Shown in pieces: positions 38,894 to 50,157 of a DNA stretch of 64,000 bases (positions are counted from its first letter, which is position 1; every line of letters starts with the position of its first letter). A model generated the notes under the pieces. The model was given only the letters and a program-made list of their open reading frames with translations, searched no databases and was not told where the DNA came from. The DNA lies in assembly GCF_019925205.1 (NCBI RefSeq), contig NC_083567.1:24242001-24306000 (forward strand). The letters run 5' to 3'. The DNA is from Metopolophium dirhodum. Taxonomy: Eukaryota; Arthropoda; Insecta; Hemiptera; Aphididae. Position numbers and translations under genes: made by a program.

Positions 38894-41800
38894 AATTTGT
38901 AAATATTTTTTTAAGCAAAATTCTTCGATAAGCTCATCTGTACTTATTCATAAAATAATGAATTATATAACTAAGTTGTTTTGAGTAATTGGTATGTACA
39001 AAAGTTAAAAAAAAAAAAGGTCGAGTCCTTAGGGGGACAATTATGGGCTGTTCGTATGCAATATCGCTCAGAATCTGTGTCTCAGGACATAACTATAATT
39101 GTGCCTGCAGGTGTATGTTATACTGAAATAAAATTACCACAAGCTGGGCCTTGAGGTGGATCTTCCTGCCATGTATAGTGTCCGTCGTCCGTGTATGAAA
39201 CAAGTGTTGGATATTCAAAGGGGGTTCAAAGCCGTTATAGAATATTGTGTGTAATGTGTATAAAATAAAAAATAAAAATCATAATATGATTGATGGTATT
39301 TCTGCACTAGGAAAAAACACGCGTTTCAAATAAAATGTAATTCAGGTTGAATAACCCCCGGCCCTCTCTCTAGCAAAAATAAATAATAAAAATATATTAA
39401 AAATATCGACACGATATTGTTATACTTAATATTATATCGAAGCTAATAATTATAACAGAAGAACAACTCTCTAAATATTATAGGTATATATTGTATATTA
39501 AGTAAAATACATTTCTTGGAAACTGTGAATTTCGGCCGGTTTATATATTTTCAACCAACTTTTAAGTGTATTTTTTTGATATTAACGGAAACTGGCCTAA
39601 AACAAAATTTAAAGTTATCGACAGTCATTTTGGCAGTTGTGGTATTTTTATGGGTCCATAAATTCAATATGATGATGGAACATTGTGGTGTATAAGAGCA
39701 ATAAAAAAAAAATAAACAAAACCAACGATCACCGCAAACCATAATATACACAAAGGCCAGCCGACGTTATAAATAATCGTTTTGTGTTATAACTCAGTAC
39801 ATCCATTTTCGTTGAATTACGTAGCATATTAGTGCATTGTGTTTTGTATGTGTATTAGGCGATCCATTGAAATTTTAAAGCTAACCTGAACATGTAAATG
39901 GTCGCAACTTAATCGGAACATTGTTGTAAAAATATTATTGTTTGAACATTAAATTTATAGCAATACTGCCATTAATTGTATAATAGTAAAAAAACAAAAG
40001 AATTATTTGGACATCATCAGCTATTAATTATTATTACGGTATTTGCATGACGCATAGTGTCCAAAATACCAAAGTCTACGTGTACCTAGGTACATGGGTT
40101 TTATTATATAAATTATTTGTATAAATGTAGTATTTTAAGTTTATTAAAGTTATGATTATAGTTAAGTTTTATTATAGCACATGCAGTATAAAATATTTAA
40201 GTATACTGAAATGAATACCTACATTATGAATTAAATTATCAGTGAAAAATAATAACAAATATTTTACTCAACATTTATTATTCGGTTTTAGCCAAAGGTA
40301 AAATAATAAATAAATTTTCTGTTTTTAAATTAAAAATAATAATTGATGTTTAAATGGATGTTCTTCAAATTGCATAAACATCATTAATACTACGGGATTT
40401 ATGTCGTACTTAAAATTTGCATTTTTATATAATTTCACGATATTTGAATTAAAAGAACAATAACATTTATTTTTAATAACTTATAATATGTATTAAAAAT
40501 CGGTTTTGAAACGCATAAACCAGTATAAAAATACATCCTCAAATTGTATGCACTTTTTTTTTATAAATACGTACTTTTGAATGAGATCGTTTTTCATGTG
40601 GGTACTTTCAATTAATTGAACATGGCGTGCATTTTATATTATAACTCTCTAAGTTATATTAATATTCCCTTAATTGCATATAAATGTACTATTGGGTTAA
40701 TAATTTGTACAACTATATGCATTTATATGAATATAAACTTATATAAGTGTATAGTTTCAATTAAAAAAATCATTGAAAAAAGAAACATTAAAATCCACGA
40801 TGCGCCTGTCTACTAATAAAAAAATAACAAACATTCTATAGTTCTGATTATCTACACTATAATTATATTATTTATCTACAACAAGTATTTCGTAACATTT
40901 TTATATTGTGGTTTTAATATAATGAAAATTGACTTTTTTCTTATTATCAAAGTTTTGATTGCAATGTCATTCAAAACATTTTGGGTGAAATATTTGATAT
41001 ACCGCGCTTTAGATGCCCCGAGGAAATAACACAATGCTGAAAACTTGTGCAGTTACGTCTTTATGAAGAACTCTTGTTTTCAAACTTGATAGAATTGTGT
41101 ATAGAAGATTTATAGAAGACTTGAGTTTTCTGAAACCTAAAAACTAAGATACTATACACACAATCACCGCTTTCGCAGTTTAAACACTGGTCGTGTCTGA
41201 GGCATCGTACTTTAAGTGGTTCTAAAACAAAAAACATAATATTAACAACATTTTTTTTATTGTTTTTTGAATAGAGTCCATATTAAGAAATTAATACCGT
41301 TATGATTTTGTGCGTCACAATACAAATTTGGAACAAATATCAATCAACCGTTGTCAAAATCTAAGACTCAACGAACACTGTTAATACATTTATGCATAAA
41401 ATAAAAATACTTTACAACTTATTTGAACACGGTGAGCGAATTAAAATATAAATATTTCATACAATATATAGATACCTACAACTATAATTATAAATATTAG
41501 ACTCTGAGCGATGAATGCATTGATTTCACAATAATGCATGTGTATTTTTTTTTAATATATAAATAACATAATATTCTGTCGTATATAATATTTTCAAAAA
41601 TAGTTACATTACAAAATTATAAAAATTACATAGGACATATAATACGATGCCAAGGGTTATCTCAATACCAACTCATCCTCTCCAGATAGGATTTTGAAAT
41701 ATTTTTCCGTATTTAGTTTAATATTTGTTTTGTTAAGTCGTTTACGTTACACAGAGTATGGCTTGCGCGTTACGATTAAAATCTGAGTTTGGAAATAAAC

Positions 41801-42035
41801 AGCAAGATAAACTTTATAACAAGTTTACAGCAATAATAATTGGTTAAATAGTGTACTTTATAGTATACCTAATTATTATTATATAGTTTATAAAAACGGT
41901 TCTACAGCTGTTTGTTCGAAAACACGAATTTAGATAAGAAAAAAGTAAATTAAAATAAAATAAATTCAGAGCAGGATGTATTTAAAAATGATAAAAAAAT
42001 AAAAAAAAAATACACGTGTAAAAATAATGGTTTTT
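38894..42035. other. AT-rich DNA, nothing recognised
   Basis: AT-rich spacer. A stretch after an A run (39009-39018) at 39020-39250 is more balanced in composition but contains no recognisable gene. Small open frames (39551-39751 minus, 40616-40816 plus) are unrecognised. Confidence 0.5.
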
Positions 42036-42440
42036 TTTTTTAATGGAATGCGGGTAGTTGTTGTAAACCCATAAGCTACAAAGACGGAAAAACGGATTTA
42101 ACCTTTGGTGCCCGCATAAACACACAACACAAGATATCGTGTCCACGCCAGCCATGCGAATGCACCCCCAGGCCGGTCGACTGAGCGACTATGCAGCTTT
42201 TGTTTGCAACGGCCGTGTCAAAAATGTCGACTTTTACAACAGATTACGTGGCGACACGACCAGAAAAATAACATATTATTGCGACTACCGGACCCTTAGG
42301 CATAATTTCGGGGGTGCAATATAACCGTGCCAAGTGCACGTGGTCTAAAATTGTTTAGACCGTGTAATATTGTTATTTTGTCGTGCGGCAACCGTCGAAG
42401 CTTTTTTATTTAGGGGTTGGTTGGTGGGAGTCAGTGGTCA
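42036..42440. promoter_or_regulatory. GC/CpG-richer island with CACGTG and hairpin
   Basis: Short block richer in G+C and CpG, with a CACGTG E-box palindrome at 42337-42342 that overlaps a perfect GGTCTAAA/TTTAGACC hairpin. The 61-codon frame at 42139-42324 is unrecognised. Likely regulatory if functional at all. Confidence 0.3.
42337..42364. repeat. Hairpin with E-box at its base
   Basis: GGTCTAAA (42342-42349) pairs with TTTAGACC (42354-42361) over a 4-nt ATTG loop. Flanking CAC (42337-42339) and GTG (42362-42364) can extend the stem with a 2-nt bulge. Confidence 0.6.
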
Positions 42441-43075
42441 TTTTTCCGACATGAATTTATACCGTTCAACGGACTTCAGCTGATTTAGTTATATTCTTAT
42501 AGATTTGTATTTTTAGAGTCGTATATGAATATGACTATAAACGAATACACGTATTTTGAACGATTATAGAAAATATTAAAGGGATTTAGTGATGGCGGTG
42601 AAAACTCTTAAAGAGTATTAAGTGCTAGATAAAGAAAGAAGAAAATAGAAAATATTAAAGTACCGGTCATTGTTATTATTTCCGTTATTATTGTAAGAGG
42701 ACCAAAGCTCTTTATGAATAATTAACTGTAAATAATATTGCGAGTAATCATAATATGTAGATAAATACTTTCTGGTCGGTTTAAGAAGTTGTGAAATCAC
42801 TCCTACGTATATGCATCCTCACGTGTGATTTAAATATTGTACAGCTCCAGGTAATCTTATTCACTGTAAATTATGCAGAAAGATCAGAAATGTGTATTAA
42901 TAAATTTCTGATCACTGTATATCTAATAAAATTGTATGATAGTAGTATACGCCTTGAAATCAGTATAAATATGGACGCAAGATCTGGTATTTTTATATTT
43001 TTTACTTGGAATGCGATGCGGAATTATGTGGCTATATTTATAGACTTTTATTCAATACGTACCTAAGTCACCGTA

Positions 43076-43106
<31 letters not shown>

Positions 43107-44030
43107 TCGTCTCTCTAATCAAAAAGTCACTGATAATATTATTCCATCGTCACGCACGCAGTAATATAATACCATAATATTATAATAATATAATAGATTA
43201 TTTCCCTACTAGAATTTTAAAGTCCGAGTCCGTATGCATTCCGCGTGCATCATATGTATATGTATAATAACTTATACTTATAAATATTACCCTAATTTAT
43301 CAATCCCCACTGCACGGGTTCTAATTATGTTTCTCGTATTTCAATTTTGAACCACCCTTAATATATTTTGAAATTGTTCAGATAATATTGAGCGAAGGTC
43401 GTCTTAATCAAAAATATTTACGACGTGTACTCGAAAATAATACCACCGTCACTATCAAGCCATAACTAGTGTGGTACCTATGTATTATGAAAATTGAGAT
43501 GTAACTATAGACGTAACAATAAGAGAGACTCGAGTCTTCTCAATATAGTTGTTCATTTATTTACGTTTATTTTGCATATTATTATATTTTAACATTAATT
43601 TGTCGGACAAAAGAAACGAACATCATATTATAATATTATATTATAGTCATGACTCGTGTCCAGTGTAAAAACTGTACAGTTAAGTATGACATAGGCGCCC
43701 GAACGAAGGAAAAACACGATGACAGATAAAAAAATTAAAGTTTGTAAAATATAATCACATATAAATCACGTAGATATTATAATGTGACGATCCAGAGCTG
43801 GTAACCCGCAAACTCACCCGATAAATTACCGAAATTAAAATATAATGTGCCTTGCAGTAAATGTTAACGTGCATACTATAATAACATAATAACGATGTTA
43901 TAATATGATCGATACAAAAATAATTATAATAATTTCGATAATATACAAATTACCGCTGGCAGTCTCGTATATTTCATTTGTATTTATATAATTGATTATA
44001 AACGGATGACCGAATTCGATTTTAATTTAT
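42441..44030. other. AT-rich DNA with a CT microsatellite
   Basis: Apart from the (CT)12 run this is AT-rich spacer. Open frames such as 42791-43066 (+) are unrecognised. Confidence 0.5.
43083..43106 (+). repeat. (CT)12 microsatellite
   Basis: Twelve uninterrupted CT units inside a longer imperfect pyrimidine tract (43074-43117). (CT/GA)n tracts can bind GAGA-type factors in insects, but nothing else here supports that role. Confidence 0.93.
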
Positions 44031-44361
44031 TTAAATTTTTATTTTCAAGTGGAGTACATTTTGGTTCGCGTGTGCGAATGTGCAGAGATGAAAACTGTCT
44101 GCTGTAACGCATTGCACCTCAACCCTCCAGCAAGTATAATATATACGTCACCGGCGTATAAACCTTAACCTGCAGCACCAGTATTATAAACGACTGGTAA
44201 TTTAATTCCGTTGATTCGCGTATAACGAGAACGTAATTTATTTGGATTACACGCACAATTGCCGTGTTCGTATGTGATACCGTTTACTCGTTAATTGGCA
44301 CGTCAAGTATCGCGCAATGTCGCATGGCGAGTCGGCGGCGCCCCAGCTATATTATATAATA

Positions 44362-44386
44362 ATATATATATATATATATATATATA
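44362..44386 (+). repeat. (AT)12 microsatellite
   Basis: Uninterrupted AT alternation immediately before the hairpin arm at 44384. Confidence 0.92.
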
Positions 44387-44431
44387 CCGTTTGTAACGAC
44401 GCACACTACAACTACAGACAACAAACGGTAT
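44384..44431. repeat. Perfect 11-bp inverted repeat
   Basis: ATACCGTTTGT (44384-44394) pairs with ACAAACGGTAT (44421-44431) with a 26-nt loop. The stem is too short for a typical animal microRNA precursor. Confidence 0.65.
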
Positions 44432-44910
44432 TAATACGACGTGTACGGTTACCGCAATGGGTTTCGTATACATTACCACGGTAGAGCATTTGTGTTATTA
44501 TTATTATTACCATTTTTTTTAACCCCCTCCCCCGATGTGCCGTTCGCTTGCGCGGAGCAAATCGTCGTGACAATATGTTGGCAAACTTCAAAATCGTTTA
44601 CAAGCGATTTGTTTTTAATGCAAATATATCGCGCAATGCGAACCGCAGAATGATATCCAATTACACGCCTCGTCGTTATTAAAACCAATTAATACAATTT
44701 ATTTGCGAGTGTGGCCGATAATAATAAGTTACGCACGTGAAATAAAAAATAAATAAAAGCATTCGCAGTTAATTTCGTACCAATATATTATTATACTGTA
44801 ACATTATAACATGTTTAATCAAATGACAAAAAACATTAAATATACCCGTGTACGATATAATATACGCAAGCCCGCGTTATATTACATTTTATGTACCTAC
44901 CTACATTATG

Positions 44911-44925
44911 GGTTAGGTTAGGTTA
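44911..44925 (+). repeat. Interstitial TTAGG-type repeat
   Basis: Three GGTTA units, a permutation of the arthropod telomere word TTAGG, with an inverted AACCTAACC at 44946-44954 that can pair with GGTTAGGTT (44916-44924). Short GGTTAGGTTAGG tracts are widespread in insects and need not be telomeric. Confidence 0.7.
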
Positions 44926-45010
44926 GATTATTCAATATCCGTTTCAACCTAACCGTCGGCTTCGCGTTGACCACGTGTCTACCACTTCAGCGTCGAGGAA
45001 ATTAGAATTT

Positions 45011-46864
45011 CTTAACTGTGGTCCTTGCTGAGTGCAGCCGGAAACTATATATCAGTGCGATATAGAGAGATGGTTAAAGCGAAAACCGACCGAATAAGGT
45101 TACTCGTTGATAAAACGTTAAGGGTCTAACTAGACGATCAAACGAACGAAATAGTTTCATCTAAAACCCAGTAAACGATACAACACACTTAATTATACGT
45201 TGGTACCTACCTGCCAACAAGAATTTAAAAAAAAAAACGTATAGGTAAGTAATTTAATATTATACATACTCAAAAATCGTGTATCATGTAAAATGTATAC
45301 TTGAGTAAATAAATAAATCATATTTACGTGCTAGAGGTTAAAAATATATTATAAATATATCACAATACACAATATTAGTGACTCTCAATAACCATAAAAT
45401 GATATGATAAGTTAGGCCTGTGTAGTATAGGTAATAGTGTAGCAGGTCTGTATGTATTTTATAATACATTTACAGAACTTTCTTGATTGAAGCTAGTAGC
45501 ACTAGGTAAAATAATAATACATGATAATTTATAACAAGATAAAATTGTCCTTCAAACAGAATATATTGCCATCTCATCTAAGCAATTGATCATCCAGAAG
45601 TAGGTCAACTATAATATACGTGACAATATTAAATTATTCAAAGGGAATTAGAGAACAATAATTAGCCAACAAATCTATAAATCAATTTACATATTGTGAT
45701 AAAATGTCACGTTTTTTTGTTCATCGATACACTAGTACCAGTGGAACGTCTTACCTACAAAAAATAGTGTAAAAATAATTTACGAATTAAATTTAAAAAT
45801 TAATTTATCAAAATTTTAATTTAAACTTACAGGTATGCCATCTCATAGTAAAATGTATACATTAATTATACTGTTAATTTGTTACAGTATATTATGCTTA
45901 AGAGTTGAAAGTGTGCAGGTACTTAATATTGGTTAGTTAGTTAAGTATTTAATAAAAATAGTGCAATAGAAGATCTCAAACTATAAATATATATTTTTTA
46001 TATTAAATTTTAATTTAAAGCTAAATTGTCTTTACCTTGACAGATTACTTGTTCAGTGAAAAAAAAATATAATATGATATGTATTGAACACAATTTTTAT
46101 AAAAATATTTTGTATCTAACCTATTTCTTTTAGTTAAGAGTAATGGATTATTTTCTGTTTAATATTTACAAAGAAAACAATAAGTTATTTTGGGAAATGT
46201 ATTGATTTTAAACGTACCTATAAGAAAGTAATTGCATCGTATAATTAAATTTTTTTTTAAAACTGTTAGTAAATTGAATGGGATCTTACATAGGGACACA
46301 TAGTTGTTTATCTTATACACTGCGATTCTTTTATCCTTGACGAATCACGTTTTTATCAATTAAGAATGTACAGAGAGAAAAAAGCAATTTATACTCTAAT
46401 TAGATTTTTGTTCGTTACAACTAGCAATCATTGTGTGTTTTTATCCAGAGCAATAATAATAAATTATGCTGCAACTAATTTTTTCATTTTCCTAATAACA
46501 TGTATACAATAACTAATATAAGCCCTATATAGATAATGTATTGTTTTAAAGTAGGACATGCAATTTTTTTTTAGTCAATTTTATATATATTATTGCATAT
46601 AATAAAGAATATACCTAAATATTTATAATCAAATGCAAGTATGCAACATTTAGTTTCAACTACGCATTCTGCGGACACAAAATGTCTTGAAAAATTTGAC
46701 TAATAAGCATCAAACATTAAAGGAATTTTCTTTAGGTATTCACATTTATTATAAACATTTATGATACTTCATAAACAGAAATGGGGTGAGATTTTATCCA
46801 TGATTACTGCATAATTTGCATGATTTTCTCCTTATCTAAATTTAAGCATTTCTAATTTCTAAAA
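45011..46864. other. AT-rich DNA, nothing recognised
   Basis: AT-rich spacer up to the left terminal inverted repeat of the next element. No gene or RNA is supported. Confidence 0.55.
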
Positions 46865-46897
46865 TCTGTACCTGAGAGGCTAAAGGGTCTAAGTCCA
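46865..46897 (+). repeat. Left terminal inverted repeat (33 bp)
   Basis: Contains CCTGAGAGGCTAAAGGGTC followed by TAAGTCCA. It matches the complement of 48214-48246 except for one T/C difference. Confidence 0.92.
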
Positions 46898-48024
46898 TTA
46901 TTGTACATTTTCAGGAGAGCCAAAAAACCGTTTTTCAACTATTTTTATTTTACTTAAATGGCTGGTGTAAATTCAATTTAATGATTATACCAACAAGGTT
47001 TGTTTTAAATAATAAGCTGTAATATTCTCAATAAGATGAATATTTTTTCTTTTAATTATAACTTACCTATAATTGTTTATTTTACGATTTAAATGAAATG
47101 TTTTGGACTTAGATCATTTTGCTCAATCACACAGTGGACTTGGACTCTATTAATCTCCATGTTAATTTTGATTATTTTTAAAATATTATATCATTGAGTG
47201 TAGTAAATACTAAATTTTAATATAGATAAAAATATTATAGTACAATATTGAATAATTTACAATTTTTATGAATTTTATTAAGGTATTAGTAAAGTTATAT
47301 TGTATTCCAGTTAAATATAAAAATATTTTATCCCTATAAAAGGTCTTATTAGACCAATAAACAAAATTTAATTAAACAGTGTTGATAAAATTCAAAATAA
47401 GAACAAAACATATTTTAAAAACAAATCTTTATTAATCAAAACATAATAAATAAAAATGCATAACCATCTTGGTTTGATATTATAATCCAGGTTAGGTTAT
47501 TATTAACTAGGTACCTAACTACGTACAATATTAGAATACAATATATACTAAAATATAATATAACTTATATCATAATATCTATGATACCTATTATATTACA
47601 TATTTTAATATAATTTTAAATCCATAATACTATGTAATTATAATAATTAATAATAATAATATTATTTGGACTAACCTTTGTTAGAATTTGCAAGTGTTGA
47701 ATTGCCATTTGCAAGGCTTACAAGTTTTCTCCCTCTGTTCATATTATTTAGTATATATTTTATATAATTTTTATAATATTATATTCTACACCTTGTGTAT
47801 CACGTCATTATATTTTATAACATTCAAATTAATATGCTAATTTACTAACAAGTAACAACTAACAACTTTGGTTCTCTTCATAAAACAATAAAATAAAATA
47901 AATGATGATGATAATAATAACGTTATCAATTAGATCTAAGTCACAGCAAATCCTAGCAAGAAGAGCCAAGTCCAAAAATAGAATGTTATCAATTGGGTCC
48001 AAGTCCTTACAAGAATTTTGCAAA

Positions 48025-48057
48025 ATGATCCAAGTCCTAATCATGGACTTGGATCAT
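48025..48057. repeat. 13-bp hairpin made of two facing GGACTTRGA words
   Basis: ATGATCCAAGTCC (48025-48037) pairs with GGACTTGGATCAT (48045-48057) across a 7-nt TAATCAT loop. It places two copies of the internal repeat word head to head. Confidence 0.85.
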
Positions 48058-48213
48058 AATTCATAAATCAAAATAAATATTTGGACTTAGTTCTTTTTGT
48101 TATTTCCCAATATCTCGGTAAATATTCGTTATTGGACTAAAATGAAGATAGCTAAAATGACGCGCGTCAACATTTCACATAAGAAAAAACCATAACCTCA
48201 ATTTTGATAAAAG

Positions 48214-48246
48214 TGGACTTGGACCCTTTAGCCTCTCAGGTACAGA
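48214..48246 (-). repeat. Right terminal inverted repeat (33 bp)
   Basis: Starts TGGACTTGGACCCTTTAG and ends CTCAGGTACAGA. Inverted match to 46865-46897 with one mismatch. It also carries the GGACTTGGA word. Confidence 0.92.
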
Positions 48247-48883
48247 AATATTATCATAACTATTGATTAAACTTTTGAAATCATCTTACATATTTTGCAA
48301 AAAATATTCCACTTCCAATTAAATTAAAATAATAAATTCCAAAATCAAACACAAAAATAAATATTTACATTGGTTGTGGAAAATTAATGAGGTATTGACA
48401 TGTCGGAATTTCGAATATGTTGTGATATTTTAAGCGGGCTCCATGCAAAGACTTACAAGACATTCTAAAACTCAACAGGTGAATTCGACTAAAAGTTAGA
48501 CGTCAAACTTTCTGTACATAATGTTTACTAATTTATAACTAAACTGGAGTTTCGCCACTTGTTATATTCAACTAAACCTAATGTTTTACGGATATTAATT
48601 TGATGTACATCTGAAGTCGTATATTCATACAATTAACTACCAGCTAAATTATGTTATCAATAAAAATATTTAAATATTTAAATAAAAACGTTAGATGAAA
48701 AAAAATATATCCCTACCTAATAACAAAAAATGAAAATTTAAGTAAGCTTATGAAACGACGTTTAAAAATAACTTAATCATTAGTCATATATTTTTAGTTT
48801 AATTTAATTTGATTTTTAAAGCGATGATAGCTGGTTAGTAAAATATAAATAAATGTTATGCATAAATTACCAACTAGATCCAA
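48247..48883. other. AT-rich DNA, nothing recognised
   Basis: Spacer between the TIR element and the next dispersed repeat. No gene is seen. Confidence 0.55.
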
Positions 48884-49130
48884 CTTTCTACTGGAAACCA
48901 CCCTCAAAGTTGAAAATCGAAGCATTTTTACTACCCAAAAAGCTGATGACAGACAGAAAAAAAACACACATCATTGTAAAATGAATACATTCATCGCTCC
49001 ACTCAGAATCTAAAAGGGGGAAAGTAGGTAACCACTTTGCTATACAATAGATGTTGACCAAACTCGTCATTGAGTAAGACAATGTACTACTGTAATGTAC
49101 CAATGTGTTAAATTTGAATTCAATTATAAG
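48884..49130 (-). mobile_element. Dispersed repeat, ATTCTGAGCGGAG family, permuted copy
   Basis: CGCTCCACTCAGAATCTAAA (from 48995) matches the right end of copy 62039-62520. It is followed, not preceded, by sequence like that copy's left part: GTGTTAAATTTGAATTCAAT, TATAAGTCATTG, and then GATTGAGAGT in place of GATTCTGAGCGG. The order of the two halves is therefore opposite to that in 62039-62520, which suggests that the family unit is longer than the block between its inverted words, or that units once stood in tandem. Confidence 0.55.
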
Positions 49131-49599
49131 TCATTGCATATGAACAACGATTGAGAGTAAAAACTTTCTGTCAGGTACTAAGTATACCTATAGTTATATT
49201 GGCTATATTTAATGTATATTTGATATACTATAGTAATTTATTCTACTATTTTATATGGTAGGCTGAATCAAGTTTTGCCGAAAACATTGTATTTATTATA
49301 TATTTAATTATCATAAAATTATATATTTGTACCGTTTATTATTGACTATACAGTTATTAACTTTTGAGTAAACACCACCTTACGCATGAAACGGTGTGAA
49401 TAAGTTCGATCTACAGGGAATATCTTAAAATGAAGCTCAATGTGTTGAAAATGTCATTGTTTACTTAAAATATAATAATATAGATAAAAATGTAAATTTG
49501 TTGTGCATAACATTTTTGAATTATAACAAGAAAATAAATTACAATCGTTATTTTTCGTTTAAATATCTATAATTTCATTCAAATTTGAAATTGAAATGT
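49131..49599. other. AT-rich DNA between repeat copies
   Basis: AT-rich spacer with no recognised feature. Confidence 0.5.
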
Positions 49600-50157
49600 C
49601 TATAAAAATTGTATTTTTATATTTTTTTTAGATTTTCTGTTTTCAATTTGAACTACTTTTAATAACTCTTGTAGGTGTTTCATTTTCAAGCCTTAGCTAT
49701 AAAAATTGAACATTTCAGACATTTTGAACGACTTACAAAATTATTTGTAAATGTTCATAATTTTGTCAAAATCATTGAAATATTTAAAAATTTAGAAAAT
49801 TCTAATATAAACATTTGGTGAATGTTTCAGGTATCTTCAGTTATTGGTTTTTTAATTATAAGCATTAAGAAAATCGATTTTGTCAAAAACTGATTTTTCC
49901 TTAATTGGGTTTTTGTTTTTCCCAATTATTGAGACAATAGTACTTGGAATTTTCAACATTTGACCACATATAAGTACCAACTAGATTAACTTTCGTATCA
50001 AAAAATATAATTATATAATATATATAGATAAGTTGAAAATCTTCGCACTTTCACTGCTCCTTTCATAATACGATGACGGAAACAACAATTCATAAATTTA
50101 AAAAAAAACACTTAATATCATTAATTAATACATCCAACGGTCTATTCAGAATCTAAA
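49600..50157 (+). mobile_element. Dispersed repeat, diverged copy ending in CAGAATCTAA
   Basis: A long diverged member. Near its right end it shares GTTGAAAATC, an ACAACAATT-type stretch and the CAGAATCTAA terminus with 48884-49013. In its middle it shares similarity with 37691-38130. CCTTAGCTATAAAAATTGAA at 49691-49710 matches the left edge of the tandem units at 35808 and 36149. Boundaries are approximate. Confidence 0.45.

Larger units (their letters stand above)
44031..45010. promoter_or_regulatory. GC/CpG-richer island with hairpin and TTAGG repeats
   Basis: A kilobase with elevated CpG content, interrupted by (AT)12. It includes GGCGAGTCGGCGGCGCCCC near 44328, an 11-bp perfect hairpin at 44384-44431 and a GGTTA array at 44911-44925. 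Overlapping open frames at 44441-44653 (+) and 44473-44688 (-) lie antisense to each other and are unrecognised. Confidence 0.3.
46865..48246. mobile_element. Non-autonomous TIR element with internal GGACTTRGA repeats
   Basis: The 1.38-kb block is bounded by 33-bp inverted repeats (46865-46897 and 48214-48246) that differ at one base. Inside there is no transposase-like open frame; the longest is a 61-codon minus frame. The interior has at least ten copies, in both orientations, of the 9-bp word GGACTTRGA or a close variant. Most are clustered in the right third (47935-48091) and a few near 47105-47144. If the flanking dinucleotide TA next to CCTGAGAGG is counted as target, the layout TA-CCTGAG...CTCAGG-TA would fit a Tc1/mariner-like TA duplication. 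The inverted repeat continues outward through CTG/CAG, so the true end is uncertain. Clustered subterminal words resemble transposase-binding arrays. The superfamily is not assigned. Confidence 0.8.
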
